Of a DNA stretch of 64,000 nucleotides, positions 1 to 9,463 are shown piece after piece. Position numbers and translations under genes: made by a program. Origin of the DNA: JAJPKK01 sp963800215 (GTDB lineage: Bacteria; Pseudomonadota; Alphaproteobacteria; Rhizobiales; Xanthobacteraceae); assembly GCA_963800215.1 (NCBI GenBank), contig CAWCZY010000004.1, positions 186,001 through 250,000 of the forward strand, written 5' to 3'. A model generated the notes under the pieces. The model searched no databases, was not told the origin of the DNA, and saw nothing but the letters and a program-made list of their open reading frames with translations. How positions within the stretch are numbered: position 1 is the first letter of the stretch; each line of letters starts with the position of its first letter.

Positions 1-227
1 GACGAGGTCGATCGTATAGGAATCTCATATATGCCGTGGCCAGACCCGGCCGTCCGCCGGAGCGGCTTATCGGCGAGGCGGGCGTCTGCGGGCTTGGCCG
101 CGGCCGATGAATTGGGGCAGAATCATGCGATCGACAGATCGAGAGCCGGCCCATACCCGCATGAATTTCTGGCATAGGCACCCGCATCTGGCGAACTTTG
201 ACGCAGAACCGCGGCTATCGGCCAAAA

Positions 228-363
228 AAGATATTATAAAAATATGAAAATAGTTTGTTAAGCATATCGATTTGCTACTTCACCTTAAACGAAGATTGCG
301 GCGCTGGGGTGATAGCGGGACCTGCGCACGGCGGAGCCGGCGCAATGGGGTTGGGGCAGCGGC
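228..363 (+). promoter_or_regulatory. Conserved porin upstream module, copy 1
   Basis: This region shares ordered blocks with the regions before the genes at 1917, 5741 and 7797. It has an AT-rich block with ATATGAAAAT at 242-251, ATCGATTT at 266-273, CTGGGGTGAT at 304-313, and a G-rich block GCGCAATGGGGTTGGGGC at 340-357 that ends 6 bases before the start codon. The AT-rich part probably holds the promoter and the rest a 5' untranslated leader; that split is inference. No classical AGGAGG is present, so the G-rich block may act as the ribosome-binding region. Confidence 0.6.
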
Positions 364-1134
364 ATGAACAACAATTATGTGAGGCGAACTGCGCTTGCAT
401 CGCTGATGCTTGCCGGCGCGGCAATCGGCGCCATCGGGTCGGCCAGCGCTGCGGATCTCAAGGCGCCGGCGTATGTCGCGCCCTTCAGCTGGTCCGGCTG
501 CTATGTCGGCGGCTATGGCGGCTGGTCGACGGCCAATACATGGACCTCGACCGATTTGGGGAGCGGTCCTACGGCGCTGTTCAGCCCCCTCGGCTACAAC
601 CCCTGGAGCTACAGCGAGAATTCGAGCTTCCTGGGCGGCGGTACGGTGGGCTGCAACTGGCAGCCCTGGGCAGGCACCGGATTGGTTCTCGGCGTCGAGG
701 GTGAGGCGGGATATTTCCAGCTGAGCGGCTCTGCGCTGGAACCGAACAGCGGGAACGTCATCGGTTCGTCGAAGCTCGGCACCGGCTACGGGCTGGTTGC
801 CGGCCGCATCGGGTGGGCGTTCTACGAGCGGCTTCTCATCTTCGGAAAGGTCGGTGTCGCCTTTTACGACTCGACTGCCACGGTAATCGACACTTCGGGG
901 CCGGATCACATAACGGCGACCGGCAGCAAATCTCAGTCTCCCTTGGCGGTGGGTGGGGGTATCGAATACGCGATGACCGACCATTGGACTGGCAAGGCCG
1001 AGTATATGTTCCTCGACAGCTCCAGCTCCTACAATGCGTGCGGCGTGGACTCGGTCCTCGGCCAGACGTTCTGCTGGGCGCAGAGTCCCTCGCCGATTCA
1101 TCTCGTGAAGTTCGGGTTGAACTACAAGTTCTGA
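364..1134 (+). CDS. Omp25/RopB-like outer-membrane beta-barrel protein
   Basis: The 256-residue product has a basic N-terminus, a hydrophobic stretch and a likely signal peptidase site after GSASA (about residue 29), giving a mature start ADLKAP that is typical of small rhizobial barrels. The body is rich in Gly, Tyr, Trp and Ser with alternating beta-strand patterns (CYVGGYGGW, YGLVAGRIGWAF), and the chain ends in FGLNYKF, an aromatic C-terminal barrel signal. It resembles the eight-stranded Omp25/porin-like family and is not homologous along its length to the four larger porins downstream, although it shares their upstream module. The start is fixed by the signal peptide and by the shared leader. 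Its exact ligand or structural role cannot be told from sequence. Confidence 0.88.
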   Translation: MNNNYVRRTALASLMLAGAAIGAIGSASAADLKAPAYVAPFSWSGCYVGGYGGWSTANTWTSTDLGSGPTALFSPLGYNPWSYSENSSFLGGGTVGCNWQPWAGTGLVLGVEGEAGYFQLSGSALEPNSGNVIGSSKLGTGYGLVAGRIGWAFYERLLIFGKVGVAFYDSTATVIDTSGPDHITATGSKSQSPLAVGGGIEYAMTDHWTGKAEYMFLDSSSSYNACGVDSVLGQTFCWAQSPSPIHLVKFGLNYKF

Positions 1135-1185
1135 CGGGCCGCCGCTGCCCGCGGAGCCTCGACCTCTATCAGGATTACCAGCAGA

Positions 1186-1216
1186 AGCCCCGGCGCGTTG
1201 CCGGGGCTTTTGTTTT
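1186..1216 (+). terminator. Rho-independent terminator after the Omp25-like gene
   Basis: A perfect 9-bp stem (AGCCCCGGC at 1186-1194 with GCCGGGGCT at 1200-1208) encloses a 5-base loop and is followed by TTTGTTTT. It lies about 50 bases after the stop codon of the 364 gene. Confidence 0.88.
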
Positions 1217-1783
1217 GTGCGCGCCCGGTCCAGGCGTGCCGGCTCCGCCGCGGTGTCGCGGATCCGCGGATGGTGCCGTCTCAGTGGCCTCGATCGGCAT
1301 GACTTGCATCGGCCAGGCCGGGCTTTCAGCGCGGATCAAGCCGCCGGGCGCCCGCGCAACTCGGCGGCGTCGGGAACGGTATCTCGTCGGGACGGCTCGA
1401 GTGGCGTTGCGAGCACCGTCCATATAGCGATTCGCCATCGCGCGGGGCTGCGAGCCCATTATGACGACTTGGTCTTGCGACAGGCTATGACCCCCGATCC
1501 GACCCCGTCGCCGTCAGGCTGCGCAGAGAAATCGCCCACCGCGCTTCGCCGCGCCATGCCTTATTTTGGGCAAATGTGTCGCGTAGGCCACTGTCAACCG
1601 CTTCCGTATATGCAAGAGCATATTTTTATAAGGTGTGACATGTCATTGTTGCGTCAGTATTTTTGGGCGCAGAAAATATAGAAAATTGGTTGAGCCGAAC
1701 CGGCGTTTTCTGCGTTCGGATAAAGCAAATGACCGTTCAGCTGACACTATTTGGTGCATAACGGCGAAATCGTGCCAAAAACA
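1217..1783. other. Intergenic stretch without a recognisable gene
   Basis: About 570 bases between the terminator of the Omp25-like gene and the upstream module of the first large porin. Short open frames here are arginine-rich or proline-rich and have no recognisable family, signal peptide or ribosome-binding site. The last 150 bases become AT-rich on approach to the next module. Confidence 0.5.
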
Positions 1784-1916
1784 TATTAAAAAGATATGAA
1801 AATCGTTAATTTATTGTATGGATTTTCAGATCGTCCCTAACGAAGAATAGATGTGCTGGGGTGATTGAAGCGGGCGTGCTTCGAGCGGGTCCGCGCAATG
1901 GGTTGGGGCGGGGGTT
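1784..1916 (+). promoter_or_regulatory. Conserved porin upstream module, copy 2
   Basis: It matches copy 1 in order and spacing: ATATGAAAAT at 1794-1803, CTGGGGTGAT at 1856-1865 and a G-rich block at 1889-1909 starting GTCCGCGCAATGGG. The block sits directly before the start codon of the porin at 1917. The distance from CTGGGG to ATG is 61 bases, against 60 in copy 1. Confidence 0.6.
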
Positions 1917-3590
1917 ATGAAAAAAATAGGCTTGGTGGGGCTGGCCCTCGCGGTGCCGGCTGGGCTTGTGGCCGTTGATTCCGGTCGCGCCGCAGACGCG
2001 CCGGTGAAGTCGGTCGGTGCCGTGAACTGCAGGGCGCCCGATGCCCCCTACAAGAATTACGATTGCCTCGACAAATATCTTGGCGACGGATTCTTCGAGC
2101 GCCTCGTCAACTACTACCGCCTCGAATGGGGCCATCCTACGGCACCATCCGATCCGAAGGCGCCGCCGTCGCGCCGGGCCGGCTGGCCCGGGCAGCCGCA
2201 GACGACGCCGCCGATGCCGTTCACCGAATGGCCCTATGGCGGCGCCACCTCCATCGGCGTCAGCCGGCCGGCTTCGGTGGACAGCCCTCTGATGGTGGCT
2301 CTGTCCAATACCGAGCTCGGCAAGGAGATGAGCGACGCCCACGTCCAGATGTATGGCTGGGTCAATCCGGGCGGCAACCTCAGCACCAACAGCGTGACCC
2401 CGGGCGGCAACTGGCCCGCCGCCTACGCCTACTCGCCCAACACCGCCACGCTCGACCAGGCCGTCATGTATATCGAGCGGGTGCCCGACACCGTGCAGAC
2501 CGACCACGTCGACTGGGGCTTCCGGTTCTCCGGGATCTACGGCGAGAACTACCGTTATACGACCACCTACGGCATCGCGAGCTATCAGCTGCTGGGGCAC
2601 AACCTCACCAATGGCTTCGACATGCCGATGATGTGGGGCGAACTCTACATTCCCAATATCGGCGAAGGCCTCCTGATACGGCTGGGCCGCTACATCTCCA
2701 TTCCCGACATCGAGGCGCAGCTCGCGCCCAACAACTACATGTACTCGCACTCGATGACCTACGGGTACGACAACTACACCAATCACGGCCTCATCGGCAC
2801 GCTGGCGCTGACCAAGAACTGGTTCGTGGAATCGGGCGTATCCATCGGCACCGACACGGCGCCGTGGCACTGGGGCGAGAGGATCAATAACCCCCTCCCC
2901 AATCCGACGTTTCCGGCCGACACGATGCTCAAGGATCCCGGCGCGGTGCCGTCGCTGGCAGCGGCCGTCCGCTGGCAGAGCGACAGCGGCTATGACACCC
3001 TTTATATCACGGCGGACGGACTCAATTCCGGCACCTGGGGCTACAACAACCTGCAATGGCTGGGCGGCACTTTCTACCACAAGTTCAACGAGCAGTGGCA
3101 CCTCTCGATGGAAAGCTACACGCTCAGCCAGCGGCATGTGCTCAACGAGCTCGATCCCGCCAACGCGGCGGTCATAGCCGGCAACGGCTTCCCGACCAAT
3201 CCGACCAACGGGTTTGGTTTCAACGCTCCGAACCTCGCGCAATGCGGCAACACCTACGCCCCCAATTGCACGGCGCGCATGTATACCGGTCTGTTTTATC
3301 TGAACTACAGTCCCAACCCCTTGGACAATATTTCCTGGCGCGGCGAATTCTACGACGACATGAACGGCCAGCGCACCACCGTGAAGACCCGTTATGTCTC
3401 GACGGGTTTCGGTTGGCAGCACTGGTTGTCACCGCAGGTCGAAATTCGCCCGGAGGTCGTGTGGTATCATTCCCTCGACGCCAACGCGTTCAACGGCAAC
3501 TTCAATGCGGCTCCCAATGGTGGCCTGACCATCCTTCCGACCCGGAATTATGAGTACGTCGCGTCGGCGGACCTGATCTGGCACTTCTGA
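1917..3590 (+). CDS. BBP2/OmpL-like outer-membrane porin, subtype A (first copy)
   Basis: The 557-residue protein has a signal peptide that probably ends at SGRAADA near residue 27. The mature chain begins with a proline-rich segment and the conserved run DAPYKNYDCLDKYLGDGFFE. It then carries many amphipathic strands, including GFRFSGIYGENYRYTT and DNYTNHG, and ends in DLIWHF with a C-terminal Phe, as expected for a barrel inserted by BamA. It fits the putative beta-barrel porin-2 (OmpL-like) family, which would form a diffusion channel in the outer membrane; the substrate is unknown. It is nearly identical to the gene at 5741. A weak hairpin (CCTGCAG at 3611-3617 with CTGCAGG at 3627-3633) lies just downstream but has no T-tract. 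Confidence 0.85.
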   Translation: MKKIGLVGLALAVPAGLVAVDSGRAADAPVKSVGAVNCRAPDAPYKNYDCLDKYLGDGFFERLVNYYRLEWGHPTAPSDPKAPPSRRAGWPGQPQTTPPMPFTEWPYGGATSIGVSRPASVDSPLMVALSNTELGKEMSDAHVQMYGWVNPGGNLSTNSVTPGGNWPAAYAYSPNTATLDQAVMYIERVPDTVQTDHVDWGFRFSGIYGENYRYTTTYGIASYQLLGHNLTNGFDMPMMWGELYIPNIGEGLLIRLGRYISIPDIEAQLAPNNYMYSHSMTYGYDNYTNHGLIGTLALTKNWFVESGVSIGTDTAPWHWGERINNPLPNPTFPADTMLKDPGAVPSLAAAVRWQSDSGYDTLYITADGLNSGTWGYNNLQWLGGTFYHKFNEQWHLSMESYTLSQRHVLNELDPANAAVIAGNGFPTNPTNGFGFNAPNLAQCGNTYAPNCTARMYTGLFYLNYSPNPLDNISWRGEFYDDMNGQRTTVKTRYVSTGFGWQHWLSPQVEIRPEVVWYHSLDANAFNGNFNAAPNGGLTILPTRNYEYVASADLIWHF

Positions 3591-3868
3591 TCGGATCGAA
3601 GAGGAGAGGACCTGCAGGCGGAATCGCTGCAGGCCCTCGACTGCCCCGCGGGCCTTCCCACAGACACGGTTTGCCGGTTTTGCCTGTCAGAAAATGATGC
3701 GGCATGCGCGTGCCTTTGCCTCGGGTTGAAAAAAATGAAGTCAGCGGCCAAGGGGCCAAGGGGGGCATCGTCAAAGGGGAGCAATCCGAAAGCCCACCGG
3801 CAGCGCCGTGCAAGGCGAGCCGAAACTTCAGTCGTCGGCGTCCGCGCCATGGTGTTAGGACAGCGGTA

Positions 3869-5518
3869 ATGCGCAAATTCGGTTCGATCGGTTTGGCGTT
3901 GTTCGCGCTGAGCGGATTTGCCGCGATGGGGTCTGCGCGCGCCGCGGACGCCGAACCGGTCAAGTACCTGAATTGTCGGACGCCCGACGCACCTTACAAG
4001 AACTACGATTGCCTCGACAAATATCTCGGCGACGGCTTCTTCGAGCGGCTCACCAATTATTACCGACTCGAATGGGGTCATGACGCGCCGCCTGCCGATC
4101 CGAAGGCCCCGCCGTCGCGCCGGGCCGGCTGGGGCCCTGCGGCGCAGACCTCTCCGCCGATGCCCTTCACGGAGTGGCCCTATGGCGGCTCCACGAATTT
4201 GGGCACGACCCGGCCGGCTTCGGTCGACAGTCCCTTGATGGTGGCGCTCGGCAACACCGAGCTCGGCAAGGAGATGAGCGACGCCCACATGCAGGTCTAT
4301 GGCTGGGTGAACGGCGGCGGCAACGTCAGCACCAACAGCGTGACGCCGGGCGGCAACTTTCCGGCGTCATACGACTATACGCCCAACACGTTTCAGCTCG
4401 ACCAGGCCGTGGTCTATTTCGAGCGCCTGCCCGACACGGTGCAGACCGATCACATGGACTGGGGCTTCCGCTTTTCCGGGATCTACGGCGAGAATTACCG
4501 CTACACGACCGCATTCGGGATCGCGAGCTACCAGCTGCTCGGGCACAACCTCAACAACGGTTTCGACATCCCGATGGAGTATGGCGAAGTCTTCTTCCCG
4601 CAGGTCGCCGAAGGCCTCCTGGTCCGCGTTGGGCGCTACATCTCGGTTCCCGACATCGAGGCCCAGCTGGCGCCGAACAATTACATGTACACGCACTCGT
4701 TGACTTACACGTTCGACAACTACACCAATTCGGGCATTCAAACGACGACCGCCCTCGACAAGAACTGGTTCTTCCAACTCGGCGTGAGCGTCGGCACCGA
4801 GGCGGCGCCGTGGCACTGGGGCCAGACCGTCTCCAACCCGTTTCCGAACCCCGTATATCCCGGCGTCACCATGCTCAGGGACCCCGGCGCCAAGCCGTCC
4901 GTCACCACCGGCGTCCGCTGGCAGAACGACGACGCCACGGACAACATCTACGTGGTGGCCAATGCCATCAATGACGGCACCTGGGGCTACAACAATCTCA
5001 ATTGGTACGGGATCACTTGGTATCACACCTTCAATTCGCAGTGGCATTTCTCCCTGGAAATCTACGACCTCCACCAGAAGAACGTGCTCAACGCGGCCGA
5101 TCCGGATCACATCCTCGCCAATAGCGGTTGGCCCTTCAACGCGCAAAACGGATTTCAGTCCAACGCGCCGGGCACCGCGGTATGCAGCAGCCCCTACGTG
5201 CTGACCTGCACGGCGGAGGCCTTCTCCACCTTGATGTACCTGAACTACCGAATTCGAAGTCTCGACAACCTCGCGTTGCGCGGCGAGTTCTATAACGACA
5301 TGGAGGGCCAGCGCACCGGCACCCGGACCCGCTACGTCGAATTCGGCGTCGGGTGGCAGCACTGGTACTCGCCTCAGGTCGAAATCCGCCCGGAGGTAAC
5401 CTATTACCGTTCCCTCGATGCGAATGCCTTCAACGGCAATGCCGATGCGCCCATCCCCGTCCTTCCCGACAGGAACTATGCCTGGGTCGGGGCGATGGAC
5501 CTGATCTGGCACTTCTGA
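3869..5518 (+). CDS. BBP2/OmpL-like outer-membrane porin, subtype B (first copy)
   Basis: The 549-residue product starts with MRKFGSIGLALFALSG and a signal peptide that probably ends at GSARAADA. An in-frame ATG lies further upstream at 3704, but it would add 55 charged residues before the signal peptide, so the start at 3869 is preferred. The chain keeps the family run DAPYKNYDCLDKYLGDGFFE and the C-terminal IWHF. It differs from subtype A by lacking the PVKSVGAV segment, by WGPAAQT in the proline-rich part, and by loop sequences. The upstream conserved module is degenerate: only GTCCGCGCCATGGTGTTAGG remains close to the start. It may be read through from the gene at 1917, 278 bases upstream. 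Confidence 0.85.
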   Translation: MRKFGSIGLALFALSGFAAMGSARAADAEPVKYLNCRTPDAPYKNYDCLDKYLGDGFFERLTNYYRLEWGHDAPPADPKAPPSRRAGWGPAAQTSPPMPFTEWPYGGSTNLGTTRPASVDSPLMVALGNTELGKEMSDAHMQVYGWVNGGGNVSTNSVTPGGNFPASYDYTPNTFQLDQAVVYFERLPDTVQTDHMDWGFRFSGIYGENYRYTTAFGIASYQLLGHNLNNGFDIPMEYGEVFFPQVAEGLLVRVGRYISVPDIEAQLAPNNYMYTHSLTYTFDNYTNSGIQTTTALDKNWFFQLGVSVGTEAAPWHWGQTVSNPFPNPVYPGVTMLRDPGAKPSVTTGVRWQNDDATDNIYVVANAINDGTWGYNNLNWYGITWYHTFNSQWHFSLEIYDLHQKNVLNAADPDHILANSGWPFNAQNGFQSNAPGTAVCSSPYVLTCTAEAFSTLMYLNYRIRSLDNLALRGEFYNDMEGQRTGTRTRYVEFGVGWQHWYSPQVEIRPEVTYYRSLDANAFNGNADAPIPVLPDRNYAWVGAMDLIWHF

Positions 5519-5621
5519 ACGAAAGGAGGAACGAAACGACGATTGGCCCCTAACCGTTCTATATAGTCGTGCGGCTGATTTTGCGTGCATTTCCACGCGA
5601 AAGCTGCGTGTGCGCTATTTT

Positions 5622-5740
5622 AAAGATATGAACATGGTAAATTTCTTGTATCGACTTTTTCCTTAATCCTGCCCGAAAATCGCCTTGCTGGGTGGGCGAT
5701 GCGGATTCTCGTGTCCGCGCGATGGGGTTGGGGCAATACT
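5622..5740 (+). promoter_or_regulatory. Conserved porin upstream module, copy 3
   Basis: ATATGAACAT at 5626-5635 is followed by TGTATCGACTTTTTCC, then CTGGGTGGGCGAT at 5688-5700, then a G-rich block at 5713-5734 starting GTCCGCGCGATGGGG. The order matches the other copies, but the CTGGG-to-ATG distance is shorter at 53 bases. The G-rich block ends 6 bases before the start codon at 5741. Confidence 0.6.
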
Positions 5741-7414
5741 ATGAAGAAAATGGGCTTGGTGGGGCTGGCCCTTGCGGTGCCGGCTGGGCTTGTGGCCATC
5801 GATTCCGGCCGCGCCGCAGACGCGCCGGTGAAATCGGTCGGCGCCGTGAACTGTAAGGCGCCCGACGCCCCTTACAAGAATTATAGTTGTCTCGACGAAT
5901 ATCTCGGCGACGGATTCTTCGAGCGAATGGTTAATTACTACCGGCTCGAATGGGGCCATCCCTCGGCACCGGCCGATCCGAAGGCGCCGCCGTCCCGGCG
6001 GGCCGGCTGGCCCGGTCAGCCGCAAACAACGCCGCCGATGCCATTCACCGAATGGCCCTATGGCGCTGCGACCTCCATCGGCGTAAGCCGGCCGGCTTCG
6101 GTGGACAGCCCGCTCATGGTGGCTCTGTCCAACACCGAGCTCGGCAAGGAGATGAGCGACGCCCACGTCCAGGCCTATGGCTGGGTCAATCCGGGCGGCA
6201 ACCTCAGCACCAGCAGTATGACGCCCGGCGGCAACTGGCCTGCGGCCTACGCCTACTCGCCCAACACGGCCACTCTCGACCAGGCCGTCATGTATATCGA
6301 GCGGGTGCCCGACACCGTGCAAACCGATCACGTCGACTGGGGTTTCCGGTTTTCAGGTCTCTACGGCGAGAACTACCGTTACACGACCACCTACGGCATC
6401 GCGAGCTATCAGCTGCTGGGGCACAACCTCACCAACGGCTTCGACATGCCGATGATCTGGGGCGAGCTCTACATCCCCACTATCGGCGAAGGCGTCCTGA
6501 TTCGGTTGGGCCGCTACATCTCCATCCCCGACATCGAGGCGCAACTCGCACCCAACAACTACATGTACTCGCACTCCCTGACCTACGGATATGACAACTA
6601 CACCAACCATGGACTGATGGCCACGTGGGCACTGACCAAGAATTGGTTCGTTCAAACGGGTGTCTCCATCGGTACCGACACGGCACCGTGGCACTGGGGC
6701 GAAAGGGTCAACAACCCGCTCCCCAATCCGACGTTCCCGGCCGACACGATGCTCAAGGATCCCGGCGCGGTGCCGTCCTTCGCCGGCGGCATCCGCTATC
6801 AGAGCGACAGCGGCTACGACACCATCTATGCGACGGTCGACGGCCTCAATGGCGGCACCTGGGGTTACAACAACCTGCAATGGATGGGTGGGACCTACTA
6901 CCACAAGTTCAACGAGCAGTGGCACATCTCGATCGAAAGCTACACGCTCAGCCAGCGGCATGTTCTCAACGAGCTCGACCCCGCCAACGCGGCGGTTTTT
7001 GCTGCCAACGGCTGGCCTTACAACCCGACCAGCGGATTGGCTTTCAACTCGCCGAACGCTGCGCAATGCGGCAACACATATGCGCCCAATTGCACGGCGC
7101 GCATGTATACGGGTCTGTTTTATTTGAACTACAGTCCCCAGCCCTTGGACAATATTTCGTGGCGCGGCGAATTCTACAACGACATGAACGGCCAGCGCAC
7201 CAGCACGAAAACACGTTACGTCTCGACGGGCCTCGGTTGGCAGCATTGGTTGTCACCCCAGGTCGAGTTTCGTCCGGAGATCGTGTACTACCATTCCCTC
7301 GACGCCAATGCCTTCAACGGCAACTTCAACGCGGCTCCCAATGGCGCCTTGGTCTTTCTTCCCACCAGAAATTACGAGTATGTGGCGTCGGCGGACATGA
7401 TCTGGCACTTCTGA
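5741..7414 (+). CDS. BBP2/OmpL-like outer-membrane porin, subtype A (second copy)
   Basis: This 557-residue porin has the same length as the gene at 1917 and is very close to it, sharing the signal peptide MKKMGLVGLALAVPAGL, the PVKSVGAVNC segment, the loop GATSIGVSRPASVDSPLMVA-type sequence and the C-terminal IWHF. An upstream in-frame ATG at 5699 is rejected because it lies inside the conserved leader. Differences from the first copy are scattered substitutions, some in predicted surface loops (for example PYNPTSGLAFNSPN against PTNPTNGFGFNAPN), as expected after duplication with loop divergence. A short hairpin (TGCACCG at 7451-7457 with CGGTGCA at 7472-7478) lies downstream. The transported solute is not predictable. 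Confidence 0.86.
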   Translation: MKKMGLVGLALAVPAGLVAIDSGRAADAPVKSVGAVNCKAPDAPYKNYSCLDEYLGDGFFERMVNYYRLEWGHPSAPADPKAPPSRRAGWPGQPQTTPPMPFTEWPYGAATSIGVSRPASVDSPLMVALSNTELGKEMSDAHVQAYGWVNPGGNLSTSSMTPGGNWPAAYAYSPNTATLDQAVMYIERVPDTVQTDHVDWGFRFSGLYGENYRYTTTYGIASYQLLGHNLTNGFDMPMIWGELYIPTIGEGVLIRLGRYISIPDIEAQLAPNNYMYSHSLTYGYDNYTNHGLMATWALTKNWFVQTGVSIGTDTAPWHWGERVNNPLPNPTFPADTMLKDPGAVPSFAGGIRYQSDSGYDTIYATVDGLNGGTWGYNNLQWMGGTYYHKFNEQWHISIESYTLSQRHVLNELDPANAAVFAANGWPYNPTSGLAFNSPNAAQCGNTYAPNCTARMYTGLFYLNYSPQPLDNISWRGEFYNDMNGQRTSTKTRYVSTGLGWQHWLSPQVEFRPEIVYYHSLDANAFNGNFNAAPNGALVFLPTRNYEYVASADMIWHF

Positions 7415-7674
7415 GCCGACGACGACCAGGATGACAAATCAAGCCCCGAATGCACCGGTGTCCATGGGCATCGGTGCATCGGCACCAAGATCTGCCATGC
7501 GGAATTCCAGTGTCGGCCTTCAATTCCTCTTTCCGAGTGATCGATCACGGCAGCTTTGTGAAATTTCACCGATTTTCGTGCGCATCCGCGGTGTCTAAAA
7601 AAACATCGGCCTGAACTTGAAGTGATTAACTTCTGTTCACTGCGAGGTAAATCAAGGTCCGATTTTATCTAAAA

Positions 7675-7796
7675 AGTATAAAAGAGCGGGATTTATCACA
7701 TCGACTTCCCCTCACATCTTGTCTGAAAGTTGGCCGGCTGGGGTGATTAACGGATTCTCAAGCAGAGTGTCCGCGAGACGGGGTTGGGGCAGCAGC
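7675..7796 (+). promoter_or_regulatory. Conserved porin upstream module, copy 4
   Basis: An AT-rich block (AGTATAAAAG at 7676-7685) is followed by ACATCGACTTCCCC, CTGGGGTGAT at 7738-7747 and a G-rich block at 7769-7790 starting GTCCGCGAGACGGGG. The module ends 6 bases before the start codon at 7797. CTGGGG-to-ATG spacing is 59 bases. The 200 bases before it are AT-rich and hold no gene. Confidence 0.6.
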
Positions 7797-9431
7797 ATGA
7801 CCAGATTGGGGTGGATCGGCTTGGCACTGGCGGTGCCGAGCGGACTTGGGGCCGTCGTATCGGCGCATGCCGCGGATAAAGCCGCGGTGAATTGTCGGAC
7901 GCCGGACTCGCCGTACAAGAATTACGATTGTCTCGATAAATATCTCGGCGACGGTTTCTTTGAGCGCCTTGCCAACTACTACCGGCTCGAATGGGGCCAT
8001 GACGCGGCGCCTGCCGATCCGAAAGCCCCACCGTCTCGTCGGCCCACTTGGGGACCCGCGGCCCAGACCGCGCCTCCCATGCCCTTCACCGAATGGCCTT
8101 ATGGCGGCTCCACGAATATCGGCACGACCCGGCCGAGTTCGGTGGACAGTCCCTTGATGGTGGCGCTCGGCAACACCGAGCTCGGCAAGGAGATGAGCGA
8201 CGCTCACATGCAGGTCTATGGCTGGGTGAACGGCGGCGGCAACCTCAGCACCAACAGTGTGACGCCGGGCGGCAACGCGCCGGGAGCCTACGGCTATTCG
8301 CCGAACACGGCGCAACTCGATCAGGTCGTCGCCTATTTCGAGCGCCTGCCCGACACGGTGCAGACCGACCACATGGACTGGGGCTTTCGATTCTCCGGAA
8401 TCTATGGCGAGAATCAGCGCTACACCACCGCCTTGGGCGTGGCGAGCTACCAGCTGCTGGGCCATAATCTTCAGGCCGGATACGACATGCCGATGGAGTA
8501 TGGCGAACTTTATGTGCCGCAGGTCGCCGAAGGGCTACTGGTACGCTTCGGACGATTCATCTCGGTTCCGGATATCGAAGCCCAGCTCGCGCCCAACAAT
8601 TACATGTACACGCACTCGCTGACCTATACGTTCGACAACTACACGAATGATGGCATCCAAACGACCACCGCGATCAATCAGAACTGGTTCTTCCAATTCG
8701 GCGTAACTGTCGGCAGCGACACATCACCGTGGGACTGGGGCAAGCAGGTTTCCAATCCGTTTCCAAACCAGGTCTTCCCCGGCGTCACGATGCCGAAGGA
8801 TCCCGGCGCCAAGCCGTCCTACACCGTGGGCCTCCGCTGGCAGAGCGACGACGCCAAGGACAATATCTATTTGGTGGCAGACGCGATCAACAGCGGCAAC
8901 TGGGGGTACAACAACCTTCAATGGACCGGGATCACTTGGTATCATAACTTCAATGAACATTGGCATTTTTCATGGGAGACCTACACCCTCGGGCAGACCA
9001 ACGTGCTGAACGCAGCCGATCCCGCCCACATCATCGCCAACGGCGGTTATCCCTTCAGCCCGGCCAACGGATTTTCGTTCAACGCACCGGGCTTTGCGCA
9101 ATGCAGCAGCCCCTACGTGGTGACCTGCAATGCGCGGGTGTTTACCAGCGTAATGTATGTGAATTACCGATTCTCAGGCCTCGACAACCTGTCGTTCCGT
9201 GGCGAGTTCTATAACGACATGCAGGGCCAACGCACCGGCACCAAGACCCGCTATTACGAATTCGGCGTCGGTTTGCAGCACTGGCTGTCGCCCCAAGTCG
9301 AGCTTCGTCCGGAAATGACCTTCTACAAGTCCATGGACGCGAACGCCTTCAACGGCAATTCCAACGCCGGTGTCCTTCCCGACAGGAACTACGCCCTGGT
9401 CGCCGCGATGGATTGCATCTGGCACTTCTGA
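7797..9431 (+). CDS. BBP2/OmpL-like outer-membrane porin, subtype B (second copy)
   Basis: The 544-residue product has a signal peptide ending near VSAHAADK, then the family run SPYKNYDCLDKYLGDGFFE. It shares with the gene at 3869 the subtype B marks WGPAAQT, GTTRP, VYGWVNGGGN and FDNYTNDGIQTTTA, and ends in CIWHF. The start at 7797 is chosen because the conserved G-rich leader ends just before it; an upstream in-frame ATG at 7719 would place 26 residues of leader before the signal peptide. With the three preceding porins it completes an A-B-A-B array. The last predicted strand has a Cys in place of Leu or Met before IWHF, an unusual residue for a porin. Confidence 0.85.
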   Translation: MTRLGWIGLALAVPSGLGAVVSAHAADKAAVNCRTPDSPYKNYDCLDKYLGDGFFERLANYYRLEWGHDAAPADPKAPPSRRPTWGPAAQTAPPMPFTEWPYGGSTNIGTTRPSSVDSPLMVALGNTELGKEMSDAHMQVYGWVNGGGNLSTNSVTPGGNAPGAYGYSPNTAQLDQVVAYFERLPDTVQTDHMDWGFRFSGIYGENQRYTTALGVASYQLLGHNLQAGYDMPMEYGELYVPQVAEGLLVRFGRFISVPDIEAQLAPNNYMYTHSLTYTFDNYTNDGIQTTTAINQNWFFQFGVTVGSDTSPWDWGKQVSNPFPNQVFPGVTMPKDPGAKPSYTVGLRWQSDDAKDNIYLVADAINSGNWGYNNLQWTGITWYHNFNEHWHFSWETYTLGQTNVLNAADPAHIIANGGYPFSPANGFSFNAPGFAQCSSPYVVTCNARVFTSVMYVNYRFSGLDNLSFRGEFYNDMQGQRTGTKTRYYEFGVGLQHWLSPQVELRPEMTFYKSMDANAFNGNSNAGVLPDRNYALVAAMDCIWHF

Positions 9432-9463
9432 CCGGGCCGACAATTCCGGCACAGCCGCAAGCT

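Noticed and set aside
1856..1916. G-rich leader as a G-quadruplex
   Set aside because: Copy 2 has enough G-runs, but the other copies do not have four runs in a short span, so a conserved quadruplex is not supported.
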